Of a stretch of DNA of 64,000 nucleotides, positions 24,615 through 33,437 are shown piece by piece. The DNA is from Microvirga sp. SRT01 (GTDB lineage Bacteria; Pseudomonadota; Alphaproteobacteria; Sphingomonadales; Sphingomonadaceae): contig JAGSNX010000002.1 of assembly GCA_018139225.1 (NCBI GenBank), forward strand, positions 310,001-374,000. Direction: 5' to 3'. The position numbers and the translations under genes are program-made. Each line of letters begins with the position of its first letter. Positions within the stretch are counted from its first letter, which is position 1. A model generated the notes under the pieces. It was not told the origin of the DNA. It was given only the letters and a program-made list of their open reading frames with translations, and made no database searches.

Positions 24615-24989
24615 TTACTGCGCGGTCAGCGGCGTGGACGCGCTCCAACCTGCGCCGGTGGCGGCCACTTCGTAGGATAGTGAGCGGGTCAGCGGTTCCG
24701 CGGCTACCACCGTCTCATATCCCGCTGGCGCCCTGCCATAGAGGAAGTTCGCGGCGCAGGTCGCGTCGCCATCGCTCTCGCCATCGCGCTTCCGGACCGC
24801 CCACACGTTGCGCCGGGCGCCGTCCCTGAGGGCTGCGACCGTCAGCCCTTCGACGCACGCGGCCTTCGCTCCATCATATCGGACGACGAACTCGGGCGAA
24901 GCGCCGTGATGCCGGACGTCGATTGCGGCATCGAACTGGCAGCCGGAGAGCAGACCCGTCGTCAGCAGTGCGGACATAAGCAAGCGCAT
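24615..24989 (-). CDS. Small predicted lipoprotein of unknown function
   Basis: A 124-residue protein with a lipoprotein signal (MRLLMSALLTTGLLSGC, lipobox LLSGC) followed by FDAAIDVRHHGASPEFVVRYDGAKAAC and two more cysteines (ATCAANF region). ATG 24989 is chosen over GTG 24998; an AGGG lies about 8 nt before it. I do not recognise the family. It sits directly upstream of rpoB, where many bacteria have ribosomal protein genes, but a separate promoter follows it. Confidence 0.72.
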   Translation of the reverse strand: MRLLMSALLTTGLLSGCQFDAAIDVRHHGASPEFVVRYDGAKAACVEGLTVAALRDGARRNVWAVRKRDGESDGDATCAANFLYGRAPAGYETVVAAEPLTRSLSYEVAATGAGWSASTPLTAQ

Positions 24990-25197
24990 TCGACGCACCC
25001 TAATGCTTAAGCCCCAAGATGCCAGTGCCGGGCAATTCGTTGGCTGGACCTCGCCCCGCTCTTGGCCGGTGCGGCGTGGTCAGAATGCCGCCTTGCTCCG
25101 CCCGGGGGTGCGGCGGCCGCCGCAACCTCGGGCGCGTCTGCCGGTTGAGCCACGCGAGGCGCGGCGTCGGGTCGGGCCGGTGAAGAGGAAGTCGAAT

Positions 25198-25554
25198 ATG
25201 GCCGACGATAACAACGCGAGCAGCGCCGGACAGGGCCAGTTTCACGAGCGGATCGCCGAGCCGGCGCGGCGTGCGGGTGAAGCCATGAAGGCGTCGGGCG
25301 AGAAGATGGTGGAGGGTGGCTCCACGATCGGCACCAAGATGATCGATCAGGCCGAGCAGAATGCCCGCGAGGCCTTTACGGCGATGCGCGAGGCGGCGAA
25401 CGCCAAGGACATTTCGGAGGTCATGAAGATCCAGGGCGAGTATCTGCGCGAGCAGAGCAGCCGATCGATGGCGCAGGCGCGGGAGATCGGTGAACTCATC
25501 ATGCAATTCGGTCGCGACGCGGTCGCGCCACTGAAGGGCGGGTCGACGGAATAG
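25198..25554 (+). CDS. Phasin family protein
   Basis: A 118-residue, largely helical and soluble protein. Phasins coat polyhydroxyalkanoate granules, though some family members act elsewhere. ATG 25198 is supported by AAGAGGAAG just before it; the longer upstream frame is not coding-like. The N-terminus is polar and disordered (MADDNNASSAGQGQFHE). A long amphipathic helix region follows, with MIDQAEQNAREAFTAMREAANA and DISEVMKIQGEYLREQSSR, as in phasin_2-type proteins. No PHA synthase gene is nearby. Confidence 0.82.
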   Translation: MADDNNASSAGQGQFHERIAEPARRAGEAMKASGEKMVEGGSTIGTKMIDQAEQNAREAFTAMREAANAKDISEVMKIQGEYLREQSSRSMAQAREIGELIMQFGRDAVAPLKGGSTE

Positions 25555-25636
25555 AGAGCGGCTGTTCCGTGGGGCTTGGGCGCGGCCGCTTTGCGATGCT
25601 AGTCGCCGACGATCGTCAACAAGTCCCTGGAACGTC

Positions 25637-26305
25637 ATGTCTCGTTTCTTCCGGCCGATCCTGCCGGGTGCCCAGCTTCGCGACCGCCTGATCGGCTGCG
25701 TCGGTGCAGCGATCTGCATCGCGTTGACGATGGTCGTGTGCGCCGGCCTGCCGCCGCTCGGGGCCGACCTGCCGATCATCGTCGCGCCGCTCGGCGCGTC
25801 GGCGGTGCTGGTGTTCGCCGTGCCGACCAGTCCGCTGGCGCAGCCTTGGCCGGTGGTCGGGGGCAACATCATCTCGACATTAGTCGGCGTGGCGATGTTC
25901 CAGATCATGCCGAACACGACGGTGGCGGCAGGAGCGGCGGTCGGTGGCGCGATCCTAGTGATGTCGCTGTTGCGCTGCCTGCATCCCCCCGGCGGGGCCG
26001 CCGCGCTGACGGCGGTCATCGGCAGCCAGGGTATCCATGCGGCGGGCTATAGCTTCGCGTTCACGCCGGTCGGGATCAACTCCATCGCACTGGTGTCGCT
26101 GGCGATGGTCTATCACCGGGCGACGGCGCGAACCTATCCGCACCAGCCGGTGGCGGCCCCGCGCGAGGTCGCGGCGGCCGGGTTCCACGCCGCGGATATC
26201 GACGCCGCGCTGGCCGAGATGCACGAGAGCTTCGACATCAGCCGTGAGGATCTCGACGCGCTGCTGGCCAAGGCGGAACTTCACTCGATGGCCCGGCGGC
26301 GGTAG
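25637..26305 (+). CDS. HPP family integral membrane protein
   Basis: A 222-residue inner-membrane protein with about four transmembrane helices (for example LIGCVGAAICIALTMVV and AAGAAVGGAILVMSLL). It carries the HPP signatures PLGASAVLVFAVPTSPLAQPW and CLHPPGGAAALTAV that define the family. Some HPP proteins have been linked to nitrite transport, but there is no nitrogen gene next to this one. The cytosolic tail ends in a helical, acidic segment (DIDAALAEMHESFDISREDLDALLAKAE). It stands alone, convergent with bpt. Confidence 0.88.
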   Translation: MSRFFRPILPGAQLRDRLIGCVGAAICIALTMVVCAGLPPLGADLPIIVAPLGASAVLVFAVPTSPLAQPWPVVGGNIISTLVGVAMFQIMPNTTVAAGAAVGGAILVMSLLRCLHPPGGAAALTAVIGSQGIHAAGYSFAFTPVGINSIALVSLAMVYHRATARTYPHQPVAAPREVAAAGFHAADIDAALAEMHESFDISREDLDALLAKAELHSMARRR

Positions 26306-26327
26306 GAAAACGTCGCCAGGCCTTACG

Positions 26328-27113
26328 TCAGGAGAGGGTCTGCAAGGGATTGGGCAGCGGTGCCATCGGCATCGGCTCGTCGCCCGTCATCAGCCGCCAG
26401 CCGGCGGGGCCGAGCACCTCGATCGGGCGGAAGCGGACCTTGTACGCCATCCGTGCCGAACCCTTCACCCAATAGCCGAGATAGACATAGGCGAGCCCAG
26501 CATCGCGGGCGCGCATGATGTGGTCCATGATGATGAAATTGCCGAGGCCGGGGCGATCGTCCTGATCGGCGGCGAAGAAGCTGTAGATCATCGACAGCCC
26601 GTCCGCCTGCCGGTCGGTCAGGCATGCCCCGACCAGCCGCCCGCGCCGACCGTTCTTCGCCGGTTCCCGATATTCGACGATCAGCGAGTTGACCGGCGAA
26701 TGTTCGATCATGTCGGCATAATCGTCCTCGTCCATGCCCGCCATGCCACCGGCGGGGTGTCGCGCGGACAGGTATCGGCGGAGCAACTGGTACTGCTCGT
26801 CCGTCGCCCAGGCGCGGCAGGCGGTGACGTCCAGATCGGCATGACGGCGCAACAGCTTGCGCTGGCTGGCATTGGGCACGAACTCACCGGTCACCACACG
26901 CACGGAGACGCAGGCGGTGCAGCCGGCGCAGGACGGACGATAGGCGACACCCTGCGACCGGCGGAAGCCGATCCGGCCGAGCGCGTCGTTCAGCTCCGCG
27001 GCGTGCGGGCCGGTCAACTCCGTAAACACCTTCCGTTCCTGCCGACCCGGCAGATAGGGGCAGGGCGACGGGCTGGTGACGAAGAAGCGCGGGAAACGGA
27101 ATGGCGCGGTCAC
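26328..27113 (-). CDS. bpt: Aspartate/glutamate leucyltransferase (N-end rule, Bpt)
   Basis: Bpt transfers leucine from Leu-tRNA to proteins with N-terminal Asp or Glu, marking them for ClpS/ClpAP degradation. The 261-residue protein has the N-terminal [13 protein letters not shown] motif and the cysteine cluster [11 protein letters not shown]. Family blocks RKLLRR and [21 protein letters not shown] are present, together with [22 protein letters not shown]. The start is GTG 27113 ([20 protein letters not shown]). It stands alone, divergent from a small secreted protein gene. Confidence 0.93.
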   Translation of the reverse strand: MTAPFRFPRFFVTSPSPCPYLPGRQERKVFTELTGPHAAELNDALGRIGFRRSQGVAYRPSCAGCTACVSVRVVTGEFVPNASQRKLLRRHADLDVTACRAWATDEQYQLLRRYLSARHPAGGMAGMDEDDYADMIEHSPVNSLIVEYREPAKNGRRGRLVGACLTDRQADGLSMIYSFFAADQDDRPGLGNFIIMDHIMRARDAGLAYVYLGYWVKGSARMAYKVRFRPIEVLGPAGWRLMTGDEPMPMAPLPNPLQTLS

Positions 27114-27232
27114 CGCCGACGGACCCCCTGTGGAAACATGGAACCCCTATATGGATCGACCCAGGGCCGCTGAAAAGCGGCTTTACCATCATTGACGGTT
27201 AACGGTGTGGGCCGTAGCGGCAACACTTCGTC

Positions 27233-27276
27233 GCAACCGGGGCGAAATTGATTCCGGTTGCAACTTAATGTGGTAT
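27233..27276 (+). promoter_or_regulatory. Candidate promoter with overlapping inverted repeat
   Basis: TTGATT (27248-27253), 17 bp, then TGGTAT (27271-27276) forms a weak sigma-70-like promoter 48 nt before the small secreted protein gene. A perfect 8-bp inverted repeat GCAACCGG/CCGGTTGC (27233-27240 and 27254-27261, 13-bp spacer) straddles the -35 box and could be an operator. A small hairpin TGCCGC-GTT-GCGGCA (27276-27290) follows. Confidence 0.45.
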
Positions 27277-27323
27277 GCCGCGTTGCGGCAAATCGTGTGT
27301 CGAAGGTTTAAAGGGAGAAGTTT

Positions 27324-27575
27324 ATGCGTCTTATGTCCATGTCCGCCGCAGTTGCCGCCATGTCGCTCGTTGCAGCGCCGGCCGTCGCAGCGTCGGCCAA
27401 CCCGGCAGCGTCGCTGTCGGTCGCCAAGTCGGTTCGTGCGTCGTCGACCTCGGCGAAGTCGAACAAGCTGGCCGGTGGCGGTCTGGTTGCCGCGATCATC
27501 GCAGCCGGTGTTGTCGCGATCGGCGTCGTCGCCATCGTCAACGACAGCAACGACGACGATTCGGACAGCAACTGA
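27324..27575 (+). CDS. Small exported membrane-anchored protein
   Basis: An 83-residue protein with a signal peptide (MRLMSMSAAVAAMSLVAAPAVAA). A short Ser/Lys-rich linker (VRASSTSAKSNKLAGG) comes next, then one hydrophobic helix (LVAAIIAAGVVAIGVVAIV) and a strongly acidic tail NDSNDDDSDSN. AAAGGGAGAAG precedes the ATG. Proteins with this signal-linker-helix-acidic-tail plan are common in sphingomonads as hypothetical proteins; I know of no function. It has its own promoter region and a strong hairpin after the stop, so it is probably expressed alone. Confidence 0.82.
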   Translation: MRLMSMSAAVAAMSLVAAPAVAASANPAASLSVAKSVRASSTSAKSNKLAGGGLVAAIIAAGVVAIGVVAIVNDSNDDDSDSN

Positions 27576-27584
27576 TCGTTCGGG

Positions 27585-27609
27585 GAGCGGGCGGCCTGGC
27601 CGCCCGCTC
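27585..27609. terminator. Hairpin between convergent genes
   Basis: A perfect 11-bp stem GAGCGGGCGGC/GCCGCCCGCTC with a 3-nt loop lies 10 nt after the small secreted protein stop and 11 nt from the ilvA stop. The U tract is weak (GTTCGTGT), but position and stem strength suggest a shared terminator. Confidence 0.65.
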
Positions 27610-27619
27610 GTTCGTGTCC

Positions 27620-28864
27620 TCAGGCGAGTTCGACCTGGGTCGTTTCGTAGCCCGCGGCCTGTAGAGCCAGCACCAACCGATCGAGATGGGCTCGATCGCG
27701 CGCCTCGCACTCGATATCGGTGACGAGGCCCTTTGCCGGCAGCGTCGTGAAGACGCGCTGATGATAGACCTCGATGATGTTGATCCGCTCCTGATCGAAG
27801 ATCCGGGCGACGTTGAACAACGCGCCGGGCTGATCCTGAAGCCTGATCCGTAGACGCGCCAAACGCCCCGACCGTGCCAGATCGCGGAGCAGCACGTTGG
27901 CGAGCAGCCGCGTATCGATGTTGCCGCCGCACAGCACGACGCCGACGGTCTTGCCACGGAACCGCTCCGGATGCTCGATCAGCGCCGCGAGCCCGGCCGC
28001 GCCGGCACCCTCGACCACGGTCTTCTCGATCTGCAACAACAGGCTGACGGATTTCTCCAGGCTGCGCTCGGAGACGAGGACGATGTCGTCGACGAGTTCG
28101 CGGACCATGGCCGAGGTGATCGCGCCCGGCTCCTTCACCGCGATGCCCTCGGCCAGCGTGTCGCCGGCGCAGGGCATGTCGGTGCCGCGGATGCGGTTGT
28201 ACATCGAGGGATAGAGTTCCGCCTCGACGCCCACGACGTCGATCGCGCGACCCGACGCGCGGGCGACGGTCGCCATTCCCGAGATGAGCCCACCGCCGCC
28301 GATCGGCGTCACGAACGTGTCGATCGCCGGCACGTCCTCCAGCATCTCGATCGCGACGGTGCCCTGACCGGCGATGACGCGCGGGTCGTCGAACGGGTGG
28401 ACGAAGGTGTAGCCGCGCTCCGCCTCCAGGATGCGGGCATGCGCGTAGGCGGCGTCGAACGTCTCGCCTTCCAGCACGACGGTCGCACCGTGTCCCTCGG
28501 TCTGGACGACCTTCACCGTCGGAGTCGTCGTCGGCATCACGATCGTCGCGGGGATGCCGAGCCGGTTCGCGTGATAGGCCAGACCCTGCGCGTGATTGCC
28601 CGCCGATGCGGCGATCACGCCCTTGGCGCGCGCTTCGTCCGACAGTTGCAACAACGTGTTGAGCGCGCCACGCTCCTTGTAGGCGGCGGTGAACTGGAGA
28701 TTTTCGAACTTCAGATACACCGTCGCGCCGGTCATCTCACTCAGCGTCCTGCTGATCAGCGTCGGCGTGCGGACGATGGATGCACGGATGCGGTCGTGCG
28801 CGACACGGACGTCGTCGATGGACACGGGCAGTACGGGCTGCGGCGGGTTGATCTGCGTTGCCAT
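27620..28864 (-). CDS. ilvA: Threonine ammonia-lyase (threonine dehydratase)
   Basis: This PLP enzyme converts threonine to 2-oxobutyrate and ammonia, the first step toward isoleucine. The 414-residue protein has the PLP lysine Lys63 in TAAYKERGAL, the substrate loop ASAGNHAQG, the phosphate-binding GGGGLISG, and one C-terminal ACT domain (from RLRIRLQDQPGALFNVARIF). The single ACT-type domain and the length match the shorter TdcB/IlvA class, which can be biosynthetic or catabolic. It is divergent from the HIBADH-like gene with a 43-nt gap. Confidence 0.93.
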   Translation of the reverse strand: MATQINPPQPVLPVSIDDVRVAHDRIRASIVRTPTLISRTLSEMTGATVYLKFENLQFTAAYKERGALNTLLQLSDEARAKGVIAASAGNHAQGLAYHANRLGIPATIVMPTTTPTVKVVQTEGHGATVVLEGETFDAAYAHARILEAERGYTFVHPFDDPRVIAGQGTVAIEMLEDVPAIDTFVTPIGGGGLISGMATVARASGRAIDVVGVEAELYPSMYNRIRGTDMPCAGDTLAEGIAVKEPGAITSAMVRELVDDIVLVSERSLEKSVSLLLQIEKTVVEGAGAAGLAALIEHPERFRGKTVGVVLCGGNIDTRLLANVLLRDLARSGRLARLRIRLQDQPGALFNVARIFDQERINIIEVYHQRVFTTLPAKGLVTDIECEARDRAHLDRLVLALQAAGYETTQVELA

Positions 28865-28907
28865 TGGCGGGCGTTAGACCGTCTGGCGCGGTGGGGGAAC
28901 ACCGCTT

Positions 28908-29765
28908 ATGCGCGGACGCATGGCAAGACTGGCATTCATCGGCACGGGCGTCATGGGCGCGCCTATGGCAGGGCATCTGGCGAAGGCCGGACATGACGTG
29001 GTGGTCTTCAACCGCACGCGCCAGAAGGCGGAGGCGACCGGGCTGGAGGTCGCGGACACGCCCGCCGCCGCCGCCAAGGGTGCGGACGCGGTGTTCACGT
29101 GCGTCGGCAATGACGACGATCTCCACGCGGTGACGCTGGGGCGGGACGGGGCGTTCGCGGCGATGCGCGACGGCGTGCTGTTCGTGGACCACACGACCGT
29201 CTCCGCCGATATCGCCCGCCGACTGGCGGCGGAGACGCGGCTGCTGATCGTCGACGCGCCGGTGTCGGGCGGGCAGGCGGGCGCCGAGAAGGGCGCGTTG
29301 TCGATCATGTGCGGCGGCACCGCCGAAGCGGTCGCCGCGGCCGAGCCGTTCATGCAGGCCTATGCCGCGCGCATCGTTCACGTCGGCGAGGCGGGGGCAG
29401 GCCAGCAGACCAAGATGTGCAACCAGATCGCCATCGCCGGCGTGCTCCAGGGCGTCGCGGAATCGTTGCGGTTCGCTCAGGCGAGCGGGCTCGACACGGA
29501 CAAGGTGCTGGAGGCGATTTCCGGCGGTGCGGCGCAAAGCTGGCAGATGGTCAATCGCTGGCCGACAATGGCGCAGGATACATTCGACTTCGGCTTCGCG
29601 GTCGACTGGATGCGTAAGGATCTGGGGCTGGCGCTGGCGGAGGCACGGAGCAACGGCGCGGTGCTGCCGGTCGCGGCGTTGGTCGACCAGTTCTACGCCG
29701 ACGTGCAGGCGATGGGCGGTGGCCGCGACGATACGAGTTCGCTGGTGCGGAGGCTGCCGAAGTGA
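28908..29765 (+). CDS. NAD(P)-dependent beta-hydroxyacid dehydrogenase (HIBADH family)
   Basis: A 285-residue dehydrogenase of the 3-hydroxyisobutyrate / 2-hydroxy-3-oxopropionate reductase family. The nucleotide loop FIGTGVMG is at residues 10-17, the family signature DAPVSGGQAGAEKG at 116-129, and the catalytic Lys169 in GAGQQTKMCNQ. GGGGGA at 28893-28898 supports ATG 28908; ATG 28920 is an alternative and gives the more typical N-terminus MARLAFIGTG. The substrate could be 3-hydroxyisobutyrate, tartronate semialdehyde or a related acid. Its stop overlaps the next start (GTGA), so it is the first gene of a coupled trio. Confidence 0.9.
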   Translation: MRGRMARLAFIGTGVMGAPMAGHLAKAGHDVVVFNRTRQKAEATGLEVADTPAAAAKGADAVFTCVGNDDDLHAVTLGRDGAFAAMRDGVLFVDHTTVSADIARRLAAETRLLIVDAPVSGGQAGAEKGALSIMCGGTAEAVAAAEPFMQAYAARIVHVGEAGAGQQTKMCNQIAIAGVLQGVAESLRFAQASGLDTDKVLEAISGGAAQSWQMVNRWPTMAQDTFDFGFAVDWMRKDLGLALAEARSNGAVLPVAALVDQFYADVQAMGGGRDDTSSLVRRLPK

Positions 29766-31405
29766 GGCGGCTGCTTCTCGCCGCGATGCTGCTGCCGACG
29801 CCGGCGCCGGCGCTGGCCGACGCGCTGGTCGACAATGTCGCGGGGGTGACGCTGGATGCCGACGGCAAGGTCGTGCGTTTCACCGGGCTGCTGATGAGCC
29901 GCGACGGGGTCGTGACCAAACTGCTGTCGGCGAAGGACAAGCGGCCCGACAAGCTGGATTGGCGTGCCGACATGAAGGGCCGGGTGCTGATGCCCGGCTT
30001 CATCGACGCGCACGGCCATGTGATGGAGCTGGGATTCCGCAAGATCGAGCTGGACCTGGCGGAAACCAAGACGCTGGCGGAGGCGCTGGACCGGATCAGG
30101 GCCTATGCCGCCGGCAATCCCGACCGGCGCTGGATCGTCGGCGGCGGCTGGAATCAGGAAATCTGGGGGTTGGGCCGCTTCCCGACCGCAGCGGAACTGG
30201 ACTCGGCGGTCGGCGATCGGCCGGTGGTGCTGGCGCGCGGCGACGGCCACGCAATCTGGGTCAGCAGCGCGGCGATGCGAGAGGCCGGGGTCACGGCCAA
30301 GACCGTCTCGCCTCCGGGTGGACGGATCGAGAAAACTGGCGCGCAGCCATCCGGCGTGTTCGTGGATATGGCGCAGGCCTTGATCCAGAAGGTCGTGCCG
30401 GCGCCGTTGCCGAAGGAGCGCGACTCTGCGTTCCTGAAGGCGCAGTCGGCGTTGCTGTCGCTGGGCGTGACCGCGACCGCGGACATGGGCACCAGTGTCG
30501 ACGACTGGCTGACCTATCGGCGGATGGGTGATCGCGGCGGCTTGCGGGTGCGGATCGTCAGCTACGGCGCGGGGATCGACGATGCGATCCGGATTGGCGG
30601 CACCGGGCCGACACCGTGGCTGTACGGCGATCGGCTGAAGCTGGCGGGCGTGAAGCTGTACAGCGACGGCGCGCTGGGGTCGCGGGGGGCGTGGCTGAAG
30701 GCGCCCTATGCAGATGCGCCGAAGGAGCGCGGGCTGGCGTTCAACACCGACACGGCGCTGCGCAACTTGATGAGCCGGGCGGCGATGGACGGGTATCAGG
30801 TCGCGGTGCATGCGATCGGTGACGCCGCCAACGCGCAGGCGCTGGGCGCGATCGAGGAGCTGGCGGAGACGTACAAGGGCGACCGGCGCTGGCGGATCGA
30901 GCATGCGCAGGTGGTCGATCCGGCCGACCTCCCACGCTTTGGCCGGAACAGCATCGTCGCCTCGATGCAGCCGGTGCACCAGACCGGCGACCGGACGATG
31001 GCGGAGGCGCGGCTCGGCCCGGCGCGGTTGCTGGGGGCGTATGCGTGGGCGACGATGCTGCGCAACGGCGCGACGCTGGCGTTCGGGTCCGACTATCCGG
31101 TCGAGAGCCCCGATCCGTTCGCGGGCTGGGCGGCGGCGTTCACCCGAACCGGGGCTGACGGGCAGCCGTTCGGCGGGTGGCAGCCGCAGGAGGCGGTGAC
31201 GCGCGAGCAGGCGTGGGCGGCATTCACGATCGGTGCGTCGAAGGCCGGGTTCGCCGAAAAGCAGTTCGGCAGCCTCCAGCCGGGCCAGCGGGCCGACTTC
31301 ATCATCGTCGATCGCGATCCGATCCAGGCGGGCGCGACCGAACTGCGCCAGACCAAGGTCGAGGAGACGTGGGTCGGAGGCGAAAAGGTGTGGGAGCGGA
31401 AATAG
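29762..31405 (+). CDS. Exported amidohydrolase (Amidohydro_3/YtcJ type)
   Basis: A 547-residue metal-dependent hydrolase with a signal peptide ([19 protein letters not shown]). Family landmarks are [12 protein letters not shown] (metal-binding His-x-His after the first strand), the [14 protein letters not shown] block, [20 protein letters not shown] and [13 protein letters not shown] near the C-terminus. YtcJ-like proteins hydrolyse amide or formyl bonds, but natural substrates are mostly unknown. The GTG start at 29762 overlaps the previous stop and the gene overlaps glutaminase by 16 nt. Location is probably the periplasm. Confidence 0.88.
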   Translation: MRRLLLAAMLLPTPAPALADALVDNVAGVTLDADGKVVRFTGLLMSRDGVVTKLLSAKDKRPDKLDWRADMKGRVLMPGFIDAHGHVMELGFRKIELDLAETKTLAEALDRIRAYAAGNPDRRWIVGGGWNQEIWGLGRFPTAAELDSAVGDRPVVLARGDGHAIWVSSAAMREAGVTAKTVSPPGGRIEKTGAQPSGVFVDMAQALIQKVVPAPLPKERDSAFLKAQSALLSLGVTATADMGTSVDDWLTYRRMGDRGGLRVRIVSYGAGIDDAIRIGGTGPTPWLYGDRLKLAGVKLYSDGALGSRGAWLKAPYADAPKERGLAFNTDTALRNLMSRAAMDGYQVAVHAIGDAANAQALGAIEELAETYKGDRRWRIEHAQVVDPADLPRFGRNSIVASMQPVHQTGDRTMAEARLGPARLLGAYAWATMLRNGATLAFGSDYPVESPDPFAGWAAAFTRTGADGQPFGGWQPQEAVTREQAWAAFTIGASKAGFAEKQFGSLQPGQRADFIIVDRDPIQAGATELRQTKVEETWVGGEKVWERK

Positions 31406-32352
31406 ACCTCTCCACGTCCGATCTCTCCGGGATCGTTGCCGACATCGCGGAGGAGATGAAGGCGGCACCCGACCGGGGCACGCCAGCCGCCTACATCCCG
31501 CCACTTGCAAAGGTCGATCCCGCGAAGTTCGGGATGGCGGTGATCGAGGCGGACGGCACCTGCCATCTGGCGGGCGATGCCGAGGAGACGTTCTCGATCC
31601 AGTCGATCAGCAAGGTCTTCGCGCTGACGCTGGCGCTGGGGCATGTCGGCGATCAATTGTGGAAGCGCGTCGGGCGGGAGCCGTCGGGGAGCGCGTTCAA
31701 CTCAATCGTGCAGCTCGAGTTCGAGCATGGCATTCCGCGCAACCCGTTCATCAATGCCGGCGCGATCGTCGTCGCCGACATCCTGCTCGGGCGGAACGAG
31801 CCGCGCGAGGCGATCGGGGAGATGCTGCGCTTCGTCCGGACGCTGGCGGGCGAGGACGACATCGTCATCGACCGAGAGGTCGCGGATGCGGAGGCGGCGA
31901 CCGGATACCGGAACGCGGCGCTGGCGAGCTACATGCGGTCGTTCGGCAACATCCACCACGACGTCGAGCGGACGCTGGGCGTCTATTTCCATGCCTGCGC
32001 GCTGGCGATGAGTTGTCGGCAACTGGCGTTGGCGGGCCGATACCTGATGGCGGGCGGGATGCTGCCGTCGACCGGGCGGCGGATCGTGTCGGCGCAGCGC
32101 GCGCGGCGGATCAACGCGCTGATGATGACGTGCGGGCATTACGACGGGTCGGGCGAGTTCGCGTTCCGGGTCGGACTGCCGGGGAAGTCCGGGGTCGGTG
32201 GCGGTATCCTCGCGATTGTGCCGGGGCGGGCGAGCGTCGCGGTGTGGTCGCCGGGGCTGAACGAGCGCGGCAATTCGCAACTCGGCACGCTGGCGCTGGA
32301 GCGGCTGGTGCAGCGGACCGGGTGGTCGGTGTTCGAGCCGGCTTTGGGATAG
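31390..32352 (+). CDS. glsA: Glutaminase
   Basis: Glutaminase hydrolyses glutamine to glutamate and ammonia in the cytosol. The 320-residue protein has the beta-lactamase-like catalytic pair Ser72-x-x-Lys75 in [10 protein letters not shown]. Family motifs [76 protein letters not shown] and [10 protein letters not shown] are all present. GTG 31390 is chosen: GGAGG lies 9 nt before it. The gene overlaps the amidohydrolase stop by 16 nt, suggesting translational coupling. Length is normal for bacterial glutaminases. Confidence 0.94.
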   Translation: MGAEIDLSTSDLSGIVADIAEEMKAAPDRGTPAAYIPPLAKVDPAKFGMAVIEADGTCHLAGDAEETFSIQSISKVFALTLALGHVGDQLWKRVGREPSGSAFNSIVQLEFEHGIPRNPFINAGAIVVADILLGRNEPREAIGEMLRFVRTLAGEDDIVIDREVADAEAATGYRNAALASYMRSFGNIHHDVERTLGVYFHACALAMSCRQLALAGRYLMAGGMLPSTGRRIVSAQRARRINALMMTCGHYDGSGEFAFRVGLPGKSGVGGGILAIVPGRASVAVWSPGLNERGNSQLGTLALERLVQRTGWSVFEPALG

Positions 32353-32367
32353 GGCGTAGTCGACCGC

Positions 32368-32393
32368 GGAAGGTTAGGCTAAGGTTAGTCCAA
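32368..32393. repeat. Tandem 11-bp repeat (copy 2) between convergent genes
   Basis: Same block as at 13138-13163: AAGGTTAGGC, one base, then AAGGTTAGTC, flanked by GG and CAA. One of 26 bases differs. It begins 16 nt after the glutaminase stop, between that gene and ctrA, which are convergent. Confidence 0.85.
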
Positions 32394-32463
32394 CGCGCGA
32401 TGTTGGTCCGTCATCATCGCGCGCTGGAGCCTTTTTTGGAGAGGACCTGCGCCGCGGTTGAAG

Positions 32464-32483
32464 ACCCCAGCTTTTGCTGGGGT
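32464..32483. repeat. Small dispersed hairpin of the ACCCC(A/G)GC family
   Basis: ACCCCAGC-TTTT-GCTGGGGT is a perfect 8-bp stem. It resembles the ACCCCGGC-CTTC-GCCGGGGT hairpins at 12450-12469 and 49013-49032, so the three are probably copies of one repeat family with compensating base changes. Confidence 0.7.
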
Positions 32484-32553
32484 GACGCGTTTCGGATGGT
32501 TCAAGGAGCGCGCCTTTCGGCCCGCGAGTCTACGCGCCCTTCTCCAACAACAA

Positions 32554-32585
32554 AAGGCCGTGGCGCCCCCCGGTGCCACGGCCTT
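32554..32585. terminator. Bidirectional terminator between glsA and ctrA
   Basis: An 11-bp stem AAGGCCGTGGC/GCCACGGCCTT with a 10-nt loop. On the minus strand (after ctrA) it is followed by TTGTTGTTGG, the stem itself ending in TT; on the plus strand it is followed by CGCTTTT. It ends 25 nt beyond the ctrA stop. Confidence 0.82.
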
Positions 32586-32609
32586 CGCTTTTCCCCATGT
32601 GAGGAAGGG

Positions 32610-33314
32610 TTACGCCACCTGGGCGGTCTCGCCGAGTTCGTCGGGTTCGCGCAGCACGTAGCCGCGGCCCCAGACCGTCTCGATATAATTCTCGCCGTCG
32701 CACGCGAGGCTGAGCTTCTTGCGCAGCTTGCAGATGAAGACGTCGATGATCTTGAGTTCGGGTTCGTCCATGCCGCCGTAGAGATGGTTCAGGAACATCT
32801 CTTTCGTCAGCGTGGTGCCCTTGCGGAGCGACAGCAGCTCCAGCATTGCATACTCCTTGCCGGTCAGGTGCACGCGGGCACCGTCGACCTCGACGGTCTT
32901 GGCGTCGAGGTTCACCGCCAGCTTGCCGGTGCGGATGACCGACTGCGAATGGCCCTTCGACCGGCGGACGACGGCGTGGATGCGCGCCACCAGTTCCTCG
33001 CGGTGGAACGGCTTGGTCACGTAATCGTCGGCACCGAAGCCGAAACTGCGGACCTTCGAGTCCATTTCATTGACGCCCGACAGGATCAGCACCGGCGTCG
33101 TCACGCGGGCCACGCGCAGCTTCTTCAGCACGTCGTAGCCGTGCATGTCCGGCAGATTAAGGTCGAGCAGGATGATATCGTAGTCGTAGAGTTTGCCGAG
33201 ATCCAAGCCTTCCTCACCGAGATCGGTGGTGTAGACGTTGAAGCCTTCGGTCGTCAGCATGAGCTCGATCGCCTTGGCGGTCGTCGGCTCGTCCTCGATC
33301 AGCAGCACGCGCAT
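32610..33314 (-). CDS. ctrA: Cell-cycle master response regulator CtrA
   Basis: CtrA is the OmpR-type regulator that controls cell-cycle, motility and division genes in alphaproteobacteria. The 234-residue protein has the receiver domain with acidic pocket Glu7/Asp8, phosphorylated Asp51 (LLDLNLPDM) and Lys in VTKPF. The DNA-binding winged helix carries [24 protein letters not shown], a near-invariant CtrA segment. It ends in AQVA, similar to the ClpXP-dependent degradation tails of CtrA proteins. ATG 33314 ([10 protein letters not shown]) is the family start; the upstream extension is not conserved. A CtrA box and GANTC sites lie upstream. Confidence 0.96.
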   Translation of the reverse strand: MRVLLIEDEPTTAKAIELMLTTEGFNVYTTDLGEEGLDLGKLYDYDIILLDLNLPDMHGYDVLKKLRVARVTTPVLILSGVNEMDSKVRSFGFGADDYVTKPFHREELVARIHAVVRRSKGHSQSVIRTGKLAVNLDAKTVEVDGARVHLTGKEYAMLELLSLRKGTTLTKEMFLNHLYGGMDEPELKIIDVFICKLRKKLSLACDGENYIETVWGRGYVLREPDELGETAQVA

Positions 33315-33401
33315 CAGGCAGTTCCCCACTTGGCGTGGCCGCTTTTTTCCCGAAGCGACCGACCCGGATTTCATTAACCAAAGAACATCTGAAGGCAAAA
33401 G

Positions 33402-33437
33402 GTTAATTCGAGCTTAATCGAGTGATTCCCGCGAGTC
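33402..33437 (-). promoter_or_regulatory. CtrA box and two GANTC sites upstream of ctrA
   Basis: On the minus strand TTAAGCTCGAATTAAC (33417-33402) is a full TTAA-N7-TTAAC CtrA box, 88 nt before the ctrA ATG. Two GANTC sites follow within 20 nt, GATTC at 33424-33428 and GAGTC at 33433-33437. The box contains the stop codon of the permease gene and the GANTC sites are in its last codons. This matches the known plan of CtrA autoregulation and CcrM methylation control in Caulobacter; the role here is inferred. Confidence 0.75.

Noticed and set aside
27169..27185. GCCGCT-GAAA-AGCGGC-TTT as a plus-strand terminator
   Set aside because: It has the right form but no plus-strand gene ends before it; bpt runs the other way and starts there.
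31233..33377. 714-residue plus-strand frame through glutaminase, the terminator and antisense ctrA
   Set aside because: It crosses a strong bidirectional terminator and two real genes in other frames.
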